From Reinekea blandensis MED297 (lineage in GTDB: Bacteria > Pseudomonadota > Gammaproteobacteria > Pseudomonadales > Natronospirillaceae), in NCBI RefSeq assembly GCF_000153185.1, contig NZ_CH724149.1, positions 124,001 to 188,000 on the forward strand: a DNA stretch of 64,000 nucleotides, given 5' to 3'. The notes under the pieces were generated by a model. The model saw only the letters and a list, made by a program, of their open reading frames with translations. It was not told the origin of the DNA and ran no database searches. Below are positions 47,601 through 55,066 of this stretch, one piece after another. A program made the position numbers and the translations under genes. Position 1 is the first letter of the stretch, and each line of letters begins with the position of its first letter.

Positions 47601-48133
47601 ACCTGGCGGGTGCCGAACAGAATGGCAAAGCCCATCATCGAGATGGCAACGACTAACGCCGTGTCGGGTATCGGCAGCGCGGGGTGCGCAGACGCTGAGA
47701 GCACGGTAATGGAGTTGGTGACGGCCTTAAGCTGCAAGGCAATATAGGGAATGCCGGCGACAGTACAGATCAGCGTCGACAGTAGGGCGATACCGCGTTG
47801 TTTGCCGTAGCGCGACGCCAGAAAGTCGGCAATGGACGTTGTGTTCTGTCGTTTGCCGACCCGAATCATCTTTTGCAGCAGTCGATGACCAAACACAAAA
47901 ACCAGCAACGGTCCGAGATAAATCGGCAAAAATGACCAGCCGCTGTTGGCGGCGGTACCGACCGCTCCGTAAAACGTCCAGCTTGAGCAATAGACTGCCA
48001 GTGACAGAGCATAAATGTAATGGCTGTGGCGTCGGGTTACGCGTTGACCGGAACGCGAATCACCGTAAAGCGCAATGCCAAAAAGCAAAGCGAAATAGAG
48101 CACAGCAAAGGCAAAGAGAATCCAAGGGTTCAT
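44642..48133 (-). CDS. crbS: SSS-type sensor hybrid histidine kinase, CrbS-like
   Basis: About 1163 residues from the ATG at 48133; an ATG at 48187 is also open without a better signal, but the shorter start places the first helix as in the family. The first ~530 residues are a sodium/solute-symporter (SLC5) module with about 13 helices (YCSSWTFYGAVGTAANSGWSF is typical). A PAS domain follows near 660-780 (ENLDHGVSVIDRDLRLVAWNRKYLEMYDYP), then HisKA with LALASHDILQPLNAARLY (His near 818), the ATPase domain and a C-terminal receiver (LKVLVVDNDRQNTD). This is the CrbS/CbrA-like architecture; CrbS senses acetate-related conditions and drives CrbR. Substrate transport by the module is unproven. 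Confidence 0.85.
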   Translation of the reverse strand: MNPWILFAFAVLYFALLFGIALYGDSRSGQRVTRRHSHYIYALSLAVYCSSWTFYGAVGTAANSGWSFLPIYLGPLLVFVFGHRLLQKMIRVGKRQNTTSIADFLASRYGKQRGIALLSTLICTVAGIPYIALQLKAVTNSITVLSASAHPALPIPDTALVVAISMMGFAILFGTRQVDVSKHHPGMMLTIAFESLIKLSALIILALYVIFVFYSGTDEFASELAAAQAFNWSGISLNFLTQLLLAGAAILVLPRQFHVMVVENTQLSHLKTARWVFPLYLILISLVILPIASAGLRLFEGSGIDADTFVLLLPLAGDQFWLTVLVFIGGFSASMAMIVITTLTLSTMLSNDAFVPLMLKRRLNESSEAVAPWLLLIRRIIIIAVILIAWLYNLLFGETEALSAIGLLAFSLVVQLLPALIGGLYWRQAHTHGAYAGMIVGSLLWFWTLIVPMLSQAGFIDQTLLTHGPYDIRWLRPEFLFGFEFSDALSRGVFFSLAFNVAAYVYFSRRAKPTLADRLQASAYVQFNEHLQSDDNRQKKKPQVKTGELISMLERFAGSNQTQRWIDDFERVNHIRLQAHDIPTADFIRYIERTLSGVIGASSARAMMHSALAGRELHLEDVVTFFDEATQAIQFNQKVLSSTLENLDHGVSVIDRDLRLVAWNRKYLEMYDYPKELIRVGKPIEALVRYNAERGECGPGEVEEHVQKRLNHWRSGTAHRFIRVRNNGRVTEIRGNPLPGGGFVTTFNDITEFVRAQDELREAKDTLEARVQQRTQEVREINAELRAEIAERERAESMIMEAKTEAELANESKTRFLALASHDILQPLNAARLYNTALLEQWPDNAILPKLESSLRTTEELISTLLEIAKLDGSTQAPSFETVELNRLFQSINDEFSAIAGDKQLRLIVRETNLYVRSEARPLRRILQNLVSNAIKYTRRGGVLLAARKRSDHVQIEVWDTGLGINESDFERIFLDFNRLDQHQQEAQGVGLGLSVVSRISQHLDHPIQVRSRLHRGSCFSLQVPLVDDVPMPKAEGPKRTIPSHQLQLKVLVVDNDRQNTDALNTLLSGWGCQVTTASTRAEALAAEPPELLIMDYHLGESLTGFELFKELKRQWGQTVNAILVTAHGDAELQQQAANAGMGYLAKPVKPIALRALIKNRQT

Positions 48134-48195
48134 GCAGATCTTATTCTTATTCGTCAGCGTAATCGCTACACTACCCACTTTTACCATAACTGAAA

Positions 48196-49218
48196 ATGAC
48201 TATGCATCAACCAAAGCAACATCCCTCCGTCGCGTATGGCCGTGTTGGCGTTCTGCTGGTCAATCTGGGCACGCCTGATGATCTGTCGGTGCGCAGTGTA
48301 CGCCGCTATCTTAGAGAGTTTTTGTCCGATTCCAGAGTGGTCGAAATTCCGAAACCGATCTGGTGGCTGATTTTAAATGGTATCGTATTGAACACCCGGC
48401 CTAAGAAGTCGGTCGCCGCCTACGCAAAAATCTGGCGACATGACGATCAGGAATCACCGCTGCGGTACTTCACCCGGGCCCAGTCCGAAAAACTGGCAAC
48501 TCATTGGCCGGAGTTGGTTGTGGATTTCGCCATGCGTTATGGCAATCCGGATATTGCGTCCCGACTCGATGCCATGCGAGCCGCCGGCTGCGACCGGTTA
48601 TTGGTGGTGCCACTTTACCCACAATATTCAGCAACCACCAATGCATCGGTCAACGATGCGGTTTTCGATCATTTGAAAACATTGCGCTGGCAACCGACCG
48701 TGCGTATTGCGCACCCCTGGTACGATCAGCCTGCCTATATCGATGCGCTGGTCCAACAGGTTCATGCGCATTTAGGCTCGGCGAATCCTGCACCTGACAA
48801 GATTCTGTTGTCGTTTCATGGGTTACCAAAGCGGTCACTGGAGTTAGGTGATCCTTACTATTGCCATTGTCAGAAAACCGGCCGCCTGCTCGCAGAAGCG
48901 CTGGGATGGCCGCATGACAAGGTGTTGATTACTTTCCAAAGCCGTTTTGGTCCGGCGAAATGGCTTGAACCCTACACGTCCGATACGCTGGCCGACTTAC
49001 CTGGCGAAGGCGTGAAGAATCTACTGGTGCTGACGCCGGGCTTTGCGACGGATTGTCTTGAAACGTTGGAAGAAATTGCCATGGAAGGGGTCGAGACGTT
49101 TAAAGCAGCCGGAGGTGAAAACTGTACCGTGTTACCCTGCCTGAATGACAGTGAAGAAGGCATGCAGGTGTTGAACGACATGGTGACCCGGGAGCTGGCC
49201 GGATGGTTGGCAACGTGA
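48196..49218 (+). CDS. hemH: Ferrochelatase
   Basis: Inserts Fe2+ into protoporphyrin IX, the last step of heme synthesis. 340 residues. Signatures seen are GVLLVNLGTPDD (17-28), YGNPDI, LPLYPQYSATTNASVNDA near 139-156, the catalytic His in LLSFHGLPKRSL near 205-216, QSRFGPAKWLEPYT near 250, and PGFATDCLETLEEI near 285. The start is either the ATG at 48196 or that at 48202. It diverges from crbS with a 60-base gap. hemL is in the same window at 61.3 kb, so two heme genes occur here unlinked. Confidence 0.95.
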   Translation: MTMHQPKQHPSVAYGRVGVLLVNLGTPDDLSVRSVRRYLREFLSDSRVVEIPKPIWWLILNGIVLNTRPKKSVAAYAKIWRHDDQESPLRYFTRAQSEKLATHWPELVVDFAMRYGNPDIASRLDAMRAAGCDRLLVVPLYPQYSATTNASVNDAVFDHLKTLRWQPTVRIAHPWYDQPAYIDALVQQVHAHLGSANPAPDKILLSFHGLPKRSLELGDPYYCHCQKTGRLLAEALGWPHDKVLITFQSRFGPAKWLEPYTSDTLADLPGEGVKNLLVLTPGFATDCLETLEEIAMEGVETFKAAGGENCTVLPCLNDSEEGMQVLNDMVTRELAGWLAT

Positions 49219-49756
49219 CGGTCAGGAAATAATGAATAAGGAGGCGTCGTCAGGAAGACGGCGCTTGCATATTCTTGTTCTTATTGGGGAAGCGTATCTG
49301 AAATTTCCAGACCATTGTTGTTTTTGGCGGTCCGGGAATAAAAACAGCGCCCTTATTCTTGTTTTTGGATGGGCGCCCACCGTTCTTAAATCCACCCACT
49401 TTTTGTTTTTGTTTACGGGTGTCTTATAGTCGTTGTGCCCTTGTAATAGCAGGGGGCGTGCCAAAAGTAATAAACCCTTTAAAATCAATAAGTTATATCG
49501 ATATGGTTGATTTATGATCAGGTCATATGCATGGCTGCTGTGGGTAACGTGGCTATCGGTAACACTTTTGGGGTTTGTGGTAACACTCTGCGTTTTAGTC
49601 AGCCGAATGTAAGCGTCGGTAACCTGAAACCTTGGCGTCAGGCAACCTTTCTGGCAGTAAATTGAATGATTCAGGTCATCTTTCTGCGTGGTTTTACCTC
49701 TCTCCACGTTCAGTGCAACGCGTAGTATCATGGTCGATTTGGATGGGAGGCAGTTT
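49219..49756. other. Large intergenic region with repeated GGTAAC motif
   Basis: About 540 bases hold no convincing gene. GGTAAC occurs four times on the plus strand at 49543, 49558, 49579 and 49618, with no copy on the minus strand near by, at irregular spacing (15, 21 and 39 bases). AT-rich CTTGTTTTT-like tracts fill 49270-49420. A minus-strand frame of 198 codons spans it but has poor composition for a protein. I see no terminator after hemH. Confidence 0.4.
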
Positions 49757-50026
49757 ATGTTTGGTTGGTTTAAGAAATCGGCACCGAAAGCCGTAACTCT
49801 GGAGTGGACTGAGTACAAAGGGTATCGCGTTGCGGCTGAGCCGGTGGCGGAATCGGGTCAATACCGGGTGGGCGGTCGAATTGAAAAAGGTGAAGGGGAA
49901 GCATTGCTGAGCCACACCTTTGTGCGGGCCGATCTGATTCCTACGTTGGATGAAGCAAAATCCTTCAGCCTGAAAAAAGCCCAGATGATGATAGATCAAC
50001 TGGGCGATCGGGTATTTGACAGTTAA
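49757..50026 (+). CDS. HlyU family protein
   Basis: 89 residues from the ATG at 49757, with GGGAGG seven bases upstream. It reads through the HlyU fold: YKGYRVAAEPVAESGQYRVGGRIEKG, then HTFVRADLIPTLDEAKSFSLKKAQMMIDQLGDRVF. HlyU was first described as a hemolysin activator in Vibrio but stand-alone short members occur widely, and no DNA-binding helix is obvious here. A regulatory role is therefore uncertain. It stands alone, convergent with hslO. Confidence 0.8.
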   Translation: MFGWFKKSAPKAVTLEWTEYKGYRVAAEPVAESGQYRVGGRIEKGEGEALLSHTFVRADLIPTLDEAKSFSLKKAQMMIDQLGDRVFDS

Positions 50027-50040
50027 TGGTAAGACTTACC

Positions 50041-50919
50041 TCAGTTCAGCGTCGAGTCGTCGGAGGCTGAAAACAGAGCCCTGACATCTTCCGGGGTAAA
50101 GGCATAGCGTTCGTGGCAGAACTGGCAGTCAATTTCGATATGGCCATTTTCTGCAGCCAAACTGACGGCTTCATCAACGCCCATGGTGCGGATAGCGTCT
50201 TCGCTGCGTTGTCGACTGCAAGTGCATTCAAATTCCAGCTGGTTCGGCTCATACACCCGAACCGTTTCTTCATGAAACAGGCGGTGTAACACTTCCGTTC
50301 CCGGTAATGACAGCGCTTCCTCAGTTGTCAGCGTTTGAGCCAGGTGAACCAGGCGCTCCCAGTCTTCGGACAGGTCGGCACTTAAGCTGCTGGCGCTGGC
50401 CGACTCGGGCATGGCCTGTAGCAACAATCCGGCTGATTTTTGCCCATCGGCATAGAGCCAGATGCGTGTCCGGATTTGCTCAGATTGCTGAAAATAATCT
50501 TCCAGAACCCGGTTCAGGGTCAGCTCGCCGTCATTGATGGACACGATCCCCTGGTATCGTTTGCCTTTGTCGGGTTCGATGGTAATGGCCATCTGACCTT
50601 CCCCCAACACCGGTCCGGCATCGTCGTAGTCATCGTTATATTGAGCAATGGCCCGTAAGGCTCGGTTGTGTCGGCACTCGGCCATCAAGGTGCGAACCTG
50701 GCCAGCACCGCGCACCTGCAAAGACAGAGTGCCGTCGAACTTGATGGTGTCACTGAGCATGGCGGTGGCCGCCATGAACTCGCCCAGCAACTGCTTCACA
50801 GCCGTTGGATAAGGGTGTTTGCTGAGTACGTCCTGATAGGCGCGATCGAGCTGGGTAAGCTCGCCCCGAATCGGCGTTTGGTCAAAAAGGAATCGAAGAG
50901 TCTGGTCAGATGAAGACAT
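50041..50919 (-). CDS. hslO: Hsp33 redox-regulated chaperone
   Basis: 292 residues. The zinc-binding cysteines of the redox switch are present as ECTCSR (CxC) and DCQFCHERY (CxxC) near 230-265; oxidation releases zinc and activates the holdase. The N-terminal domain matches (RGELTQLDRAYQDVLSKHPYPTAVKQLLGEFMAATAML). It is the last gene of a three-gene operon with hslR and the HAD phosphatase, as in E. coli. Gap to hslR is 14 bases. Confidence 0.95.
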   Translation of the reverse strand: MSSSDQTLRFLFDQTPIRGELTQLDRAYQDVLSKHPYPTAVKQLLGEFMAATAMLSDTIKFDGTLSLQVRGAGQVRTLMAECRHNRALRAIAQYNDDYDDAGPVLGEGQMAITIEPDKGKRYQGIVSINDGELTLNRVLEDYFQQSEQIRTRIWLYADGQKSAGLLLQAMPESASASSLSADLSEDWERLVHLAQTLTTEEALSLPGTEVLHRLFHEETVRVYEPNQLEFECTCSRQRSEDAIRTMGVDEAVSLAAENGHIEIDCQFCHERYAFTPEDVRALFSASDDSTLN

Positions 50920-50933
50920 AGGTTGGCCTGAGG

Positions 50934-51338
50934 TCAGTCATTGGGTTGAGATTTTAAACGAATCAGATCGCGCCGCTGTTTCTTGTTTGGCCGATGGTTG
51001 GGCGATGCGGCGGCCGCATTCATGGTTTTCCGCTGTTGGGCGTGTTGCTCGCGTCGGGCGATGGATTCTTCGGTTTCCTCATAGAGCGTCTGCGCAATGG
51101 TGGCGCTTTGCCGCTTGTCGAGAATATCGCGGATAATCACGGTCTTTTCATCCCAACCCAGCTGCATGCGCACGCTGGCGCCGATCTCCACCGTTCGGCT
51201 GGGTTTGCATCGCGCCCGGTTGTAATGAACCTTACCGCCTTCGATGGCGGTTTTCGCCAAGGAGCGGGTCTTGAAAAAACGGGCGGTCCAAAGCCATTTG
51301 TCGAGTCGGACGTTGGAAGTGTCACTGCTGTCAGTCAT
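50934..51338 (-). CDS. hslR: Hsp15 heat-shock ribosome-associated protein
   Basis: 134 residues with an S4 RNA-binding domain at 8-70 (VRLDKWLWTARFFKTRSLAKTAIEGGKVHYN) and a basic C-terminal tail (PNHRPNKKQRRDLIRLK). Hsp15 binds the 50S subunit carrying a nascent chain and helps recycle it. It overlaps the yrfG-like gene by 4 bases (51335-51338) and precedes hslO. Confidence 0.93.
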   Translation of the reverse strand: MTDSSDTSNVRLDKWLWTARFFKTRSLAKTAIEGGKVHYNRARCKPSRTVEIGASVRMQLGWDEKTVIIRDILDKRQSATIAQTLYEETEESIARREQHAQQRKTMNAAAASPNHRPNKKQRRDLIRLKSQPND

Positions 51339-52033
51339 ATGGATACGGGATACAGTTCCTGAAAATGATCAAACGCCGGATACCGAGATGGTTTTGCCGG
51401 TGCTTGTGAGTTCGGGGTGTGCACGCCGACCAGATGTCGGATGCCAGCCGCCTTCGCCGCATCCAGAATGTGGTCGTTATCGTCAATAAACAAGGTGCGT
51501 TCGGGTAAAAAACCGGTTTTTTCCTGTAACCATTGCCAATAGTCTGGCGATTCTTTAGGTGCCCCGGCAGCGTGCGCATCGAGCACAACATCGACCCAGC
51601 GACACAGATCAGTTCGGGTATCTTTTAAGGCAATGCTGTCGGGGTGTGCATTGGTCGCCAGGATAACGTGGCGTCCGCTGTGGCGAAGCCATTTCAGAAA
51701 CGCCAGCGCGCCGGCCCGAAATCCGATCAGATGGGCCAGCGTTGATTTGGCGGGACGAATGTCGAAACCGAGCTGCTCGCTCCAGAAATCGATGCAGTAC
51801 CACTCTAGCTGGCCGTACCACTCTTTGCCGATGCGGTTGATATGGGCCTCTGCCTGTACCCGTTCGATGTTTTTGGCTTCGGCGTACTGGTTAGGCAGGC
51901 CAACCCGCCAGAAGGTGTCATCGAAACACAGATCAAGGAGCGTGCCGTCCATATCCAATAACACCCAAGAGATTGCGTCCCATTCCTGAGAAGACAGGAC
52001 AGACATGGTAGACTGATGACTGGTACCTGACAT
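51335..52033 (-). CDS. yrfG: HAD-family nucleotidase, YrfG-like
   Basis: 232 residues from the ATG at 52033, with GGGAG about 13 bases upstream; an ATG at 52006 fits the alignment but has no ribosome-binding site. HAD motif I is WVLLDMDGTLLDLCFD, the motif II Thr is in ILATNAHPD, and motif IV is LFIDDNDHIL. E. coli YrfG dephosphorylates IMP/GMP and lies in the same place ahead of hslR-hslO. It diverges from cysQ with only 16 bases between starts, so promoters must overlap. Confidence 0.88.
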   Translation of the reverse strand: MSGTSHQSTMSVLSSQEWDAISWVLLDMDGTLLDLCFDDTFWRVGLPNQYAEAKNIERVQAEAHINRIGKEWYGQLEWYCIDFWSEQLGFDIRPAKSTLAHLIGFRAGALAFLKWLRHSGRHVILATNAHPDSIALKDTRTDLCRWVDVVLDAHAAGAPKESPDYWQWLQEKTGFLPERTLFIDDNDHILDAAKAAGIRHLVGVHTPNSQAPAKPSRYPAFDHFQELYPVSI

Positions 52034-52049
52034 CAAGTGACACTCCCGA

Positions 52050-52895
52050 ATGAATCGTCTTAACCCTAGCATAACAGCGGAAGACACGCTGACCGATACC
52101 AATCTGGTGACTCTGTATCAGCTCGCGCAAAAGGCAGGTGAGGCGATTCTGACGGTGTATGGCGATGAGTCTCGATGGCAGAAGCAGAGCAAGGCAGACG
52201 ATACTCCTGTCACGGCGGCTGACATTGAGTCGTCACGGATTCTGGTCTCCGGGTTAGCGGCCGTGGTTGATTGTCCGGTCGTCTCTGAAGAGGCGTTGCC
52301 GCCCTATGCGGAACGTGTCGCCTGGCCGCAGTACTGGCTGGTGGACCCGCTGGATGGGACGCGAGAGTTTCTGCATAAAACCGGCGAGTTCGTCATTAAT
52401 ATTGCGCTGATGCGTGATCATCAACCGGTCTTTGGTTTTCTCTACCAACCCACGACCGGATTAGCCTGGTGGGGCGGCCCTGGTCAAGGTGCCTTTCGCG
52501 GTCAGCCCGGTGATGCCCGGACAATGACCGGACAGGACGCCGGTGCTTCTCTGGTGGCACTGGGTTCGCGTCGTTCACGCTGGAAAGGCGCCTGGCGTGA
52601 TCAGTTGCAACAGGCCGGTTATGATGTACAAACCGAATCCGTTGGTAGCGCACTGAAGTTTGCTCGATTGGCTGAGGGCACGGCCGACTTGTATCCGCGC
52701 CTGGGACCGACCAGTGAGTGGGATACGGCCGCGCCGCAGGCCATTTTGGAAGCCACCGGTGGTGCGATCCGGCAGTGGAATGGGGCGCCGCTGGAATATG
52801 GTAAGCAGAACACTCTGAATCCGCATTTTATCGCGGTCGGTGACTCGGCGCTGTTACCGGTTTTGACCCGCGACTCTGCCCAATCTGATCAATGA
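52050..52895 (+). CDS. cysQ: 3'(2'),5'-bisphosphate nucleotidase
   Basis: 281 residues. Hydrolyses PAP, the by-product of sulfate assimilation, to AMP. Metal-site motifs of the inositol monophosphatase superfamily are present: VVSEEALPPYAER (Glu near 75), VDPLDGTREFLHKTGEFV near 97-114, and WDTAAPQAILEATGG near 227-241. Start codon follows the family; the upstream region is shared with the divergent HAD gene. Its 3' end overlaps the HDOD gene by 7 bases tail to tail. Confidence 0.93.
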   Translation: MNRLNPSITAEDTLTDTNLVTLYQLAQKAGEAILTVYGDESRWQKQSKADDTPVTAADIESSRILVSGLAAVVDCPVVSEEALPPYAERVAWPQYWLVDPLDGTREFLHKTGEFVINIALMRDHQPVFGFLYQPTTGLAWWGGPGQGAFRGQPGDARTMTGQDAGASLVALGSRRSRWKGAWRDQLQQAGYDVQTESVGSALKFARLAEGTADLYPRLGPTSEWDTAAPQAILEATGGAIRQWNGAPLEYGKQNTLNPHFIAVGDSALLPVLTRDSAQSDQ

Positions 52896-53767
52896 CTGGC
52901 GATGACTGATGCGACGCCCATTTCCTGGAAATCGTTGATCATTGCGCTGAGGTCATAGTCGCCCAGGCCCGTAAACTCAAATACGTATCGGCGGATACGC
53001 TCCCATTCATGATCGGTGTCGGTTTTGCCCAGCAGGCGGTAGTTACCACAGAGATGTTCGGCGATTTTCAGCACGGCGAGTAAGGTCCGCTTGTGAGCTT
53101 CTGCGTCAGAATCGCGCTCAAATACACGGGCGACATTGTGATGGTCACTGATGGCGTCACAAATCATTCTTGGGAGCTTCCAGGATCGCGCCGTGTAATA
53201 CCCGATGACCGCGTGATTGGTGCGGAAGTGCCGGTTTTCGACGTCGGTGATGCGTTCGACCGGGCTGGCATAGGCCTCTCGTAGAACGTCCATATAACCG
53301 TCGAACCGCTGGTTCATCAGCACAATGCCGGCATTGTGAAACAACCCTAGCGAGTAGGCATCTTCCGGTGCCGGTATGCCTATCTGACGGGCAATGCTGC
53401 GTGAGACCACGGCTATGTCCATCGACGTGTCCCAGAAACTGTTGAGCTGCTGGATGTCCTGATCGCTGAGCTGACCGCGAATGCTGAGACCGTTGACAAT
53501 GTTGACGACCGAACGGATGCCCAGAAGCATCACGGCCTGGTGCACGGACGTGATATGATTGGCCAGTCCGAATGAGGCAGAGTTGACGATTTTCAGCATG
53601 GTACCGGCAAGGCCGACATCCTGAGCAATCAGGTCGGCGATGCGACCGAGATCCGGTACCGGCTGAAACTGCTCCATTTGCAGATCAACCATGATCTGCG
53701 GCTGTGGTGGAATGGTAATGCCCTGCAGGATCTGTTCGATCTGTTCATCGTCAAGTTCAATGCTCAT
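52889..53767 (-). CDS. HDOD domain signalling protein
   Basis: 292 residues. The HDOD fold is seen from about 10 to 220: IPPQPQIMVDLQMEQFQPVPDLGRIADLIAQDVGLAGTMLKIVNSASFG at its start, SVHQAVMLLGIRSVVNIV after it, and the degenerate HD region LGLFHNAGIVLMNQRF. HDOD proteins act in signalling with c-di-GMP or chemotaxis partners and lack the HD metal-binding pair of true HD phosphohydrolases. Its C-terminal region is unassigned. No clear ribosome-binding site is visible. Confidence 0.8.
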   Translation of the reverse strand: MSIELDDEQIEQILQGITIPPQPQIMVDLQMEQFQPVPDLGRIADLIAQDVGLAGTMLKIVNSASFGLANHITSVHQAVMLLGIRSVVNIVNGLSIRGQLSDQDIQQLNSFWDTSMDIAVVSRSIARQIGIPAPEDAYSLGLFHNAGIVLMNQRFDGYMDVLREAYASPVERITDVENRHFRTNHAVIGYYTARSWKLPRMICDAISDHHNVARVFERDSDAEAHKRTLLAVLKIAEHLCGNYRLLGKTDTDHEWERIRRYVFEFTGLGDYDLSAMINDFQEMGVASVIASH

Positions 53768-53862
53768 GGCCGATACGCTATCTTTTATTCGGACGTTAAT
53801 TCAACAGTGTAGCAGTGGGCACCAAACTCGCCCGCGATTTCATCCAATCAGGAACTTCCAAC

Positions 53863-55059
53863 GTGACCCGACAGATTCTGACACTCAACGCCGGCGCCGA
53901 AAAACGATTGCGCAGCGGACACCACTGGCTTTATGCCAATGAAGTGGACACCTCAAAAACACCGCTGGCCGGCATCGAAGCCGGCTCGGTGGCCGACGTT
54001 CAGGACGCGCGCGGACGAACACTGGGCAGTTTCATGATCAACCCCAATGCGCTGATCTGTGGCCGATTGATTTCCCGTAAAGCCGGGCGGGAGTTGACCC
54101 GCTCGTTGCTGAAAAACCGGTTAAAGCAGGCATTGGCCATTCGCGAACAGTGCTTTGAAAACCCCTGTTATCGATGGGTGTACGGTGACAGTGATGGTCT
54201 TTCCGGTCTGGTGGTTGATCGCTTTGATGACATCCTCTCCGTTCAGGTATCGACGGCCGGTATGGAAGCTCACCTGCCGATGATCCTCGACCTGTTGCAG
54301 CGCTTGGTTCAACCGAAAGGGATTGTGCTGAAAAACGACGGCAAAATGCGCGCCGTGGAGGGTTTGCCATCCTACGTGGAAGTTGCCGTTGGCGAAGTGC
54401 CCGAACAGGTGGCATTGATTGAAAACGGCGTGCAGTTTCACGCCCCGCTGATCAGTGGCCAGAAAACCGGTTGGTTCTACGACCATCGTCCGAACCGAGC
54501 CCTGGCGGCCAAATGGTCCGCCGGTAAACGCGTGCTTGATGTGTTTTCTTACTTGGGCGGCTGGGGCATAACGTGCGCTGCACAGGGGGCGGCCGAAGTG
54601 ATTTGTTCGGATGTTTCAAACTCGGCGCTGTCAGGTGTCATGGAAAACGCCCGTTTGAACGGTTGTGACGATCGGGTTTCGACTATTCAGGGGGATGCAT
54701 TCGATGTGCTCGATCAGTTGAATCAGGAGCGTCAGCGCTTCGATGTGGTCATAGTGGATCCACCGGCTTTCATCGCCCGGCGTAAAGATATTGCGGCCGG
54801 CGAACGTGCGTATCAGAAGCTGAACGAGCAGGCGATGAAGCTGGTTAATTATGGCGGGCTGCTGATCAGTGCTTCCTGCTCAATGCACCTTCAGGCTCAG
54901 CGTCTCAATGACATCATCCGGTCCAGTGCCCGTAAACTTGAACGCCACGCCGTGTTGCTGGCAGAAGGTGGGCAAGGCGCCGATCACCCGGTGTTACCTG
55001 CTGTGCCGGAGACCCGTTATATCAAGTCATTGTTTACGCAGGTAACCCCCGGACTGTAA
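53863..55059 (+). CDS. rlmI: 23S rRNA m5C methyltransferase, RlmI-like
   Basis: 398 residues from a GTG at 53863 with AGGAAC upstream; an open extension to 53815 has no such signal. An N-terminal PUA domain (LNAGAEKRLRSGHHWLYANEVD) is followed by a linker and a Rossmann methyltransferase domain with the SAM motif VLDVFSYLGGWGITCA, and the catalytic-loop DPPAFIARR with the Cys in ISASCSMHL. This is the RlmI layout, modifying C1962 of 23S rRNA in E. coli. It diverges from the HDOD gene. Confidence 0.88.
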   Translation: MTRQILTLNAGAEKRLRSGHHWLYANEVDTSKTPLAGIEAGSVADVQDARGRTLGSFMINPNALICGRLISRKAGRELTRSLLKNRLKQALAIREQCFENPCYRWVYGDSDGLSGLVVDRFDDILSVQVSTAGMEAHLPMILDLLQRLVQPKGIVLKNDGKMRAVEGLPSYVEVAVGEVPEQVALIENGVQFHAPLISGQKTGWFYDHRPNRALAAKWSAGKRVLDVFSYLGGWGITCAAQGAAEVICSDVSNSALSGVMENARLNGCDDRVSTIQGDAFDVLDQLNQERQRFDVVIVDPPAFIARRKDIAAGERAYQKLNEQAMKLVNYGGLLISASCSMHLQAQRLNDIIRSSARKLERHAVLLAEGGQGADHPVLPAVPETRYIKSLFTQVTPGL

Positions 55060-55066
55060 GCGAGGA

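Noticed and set aside
49222-49818. 198-codon minus-strand frame after hemH
   Set aside because: It overlaps the start of the HlyU-like gene, has no ribosome-binding site and a composition (Cys, Arg, His scattered, no family) typical of chance frames; treated as intergenic.
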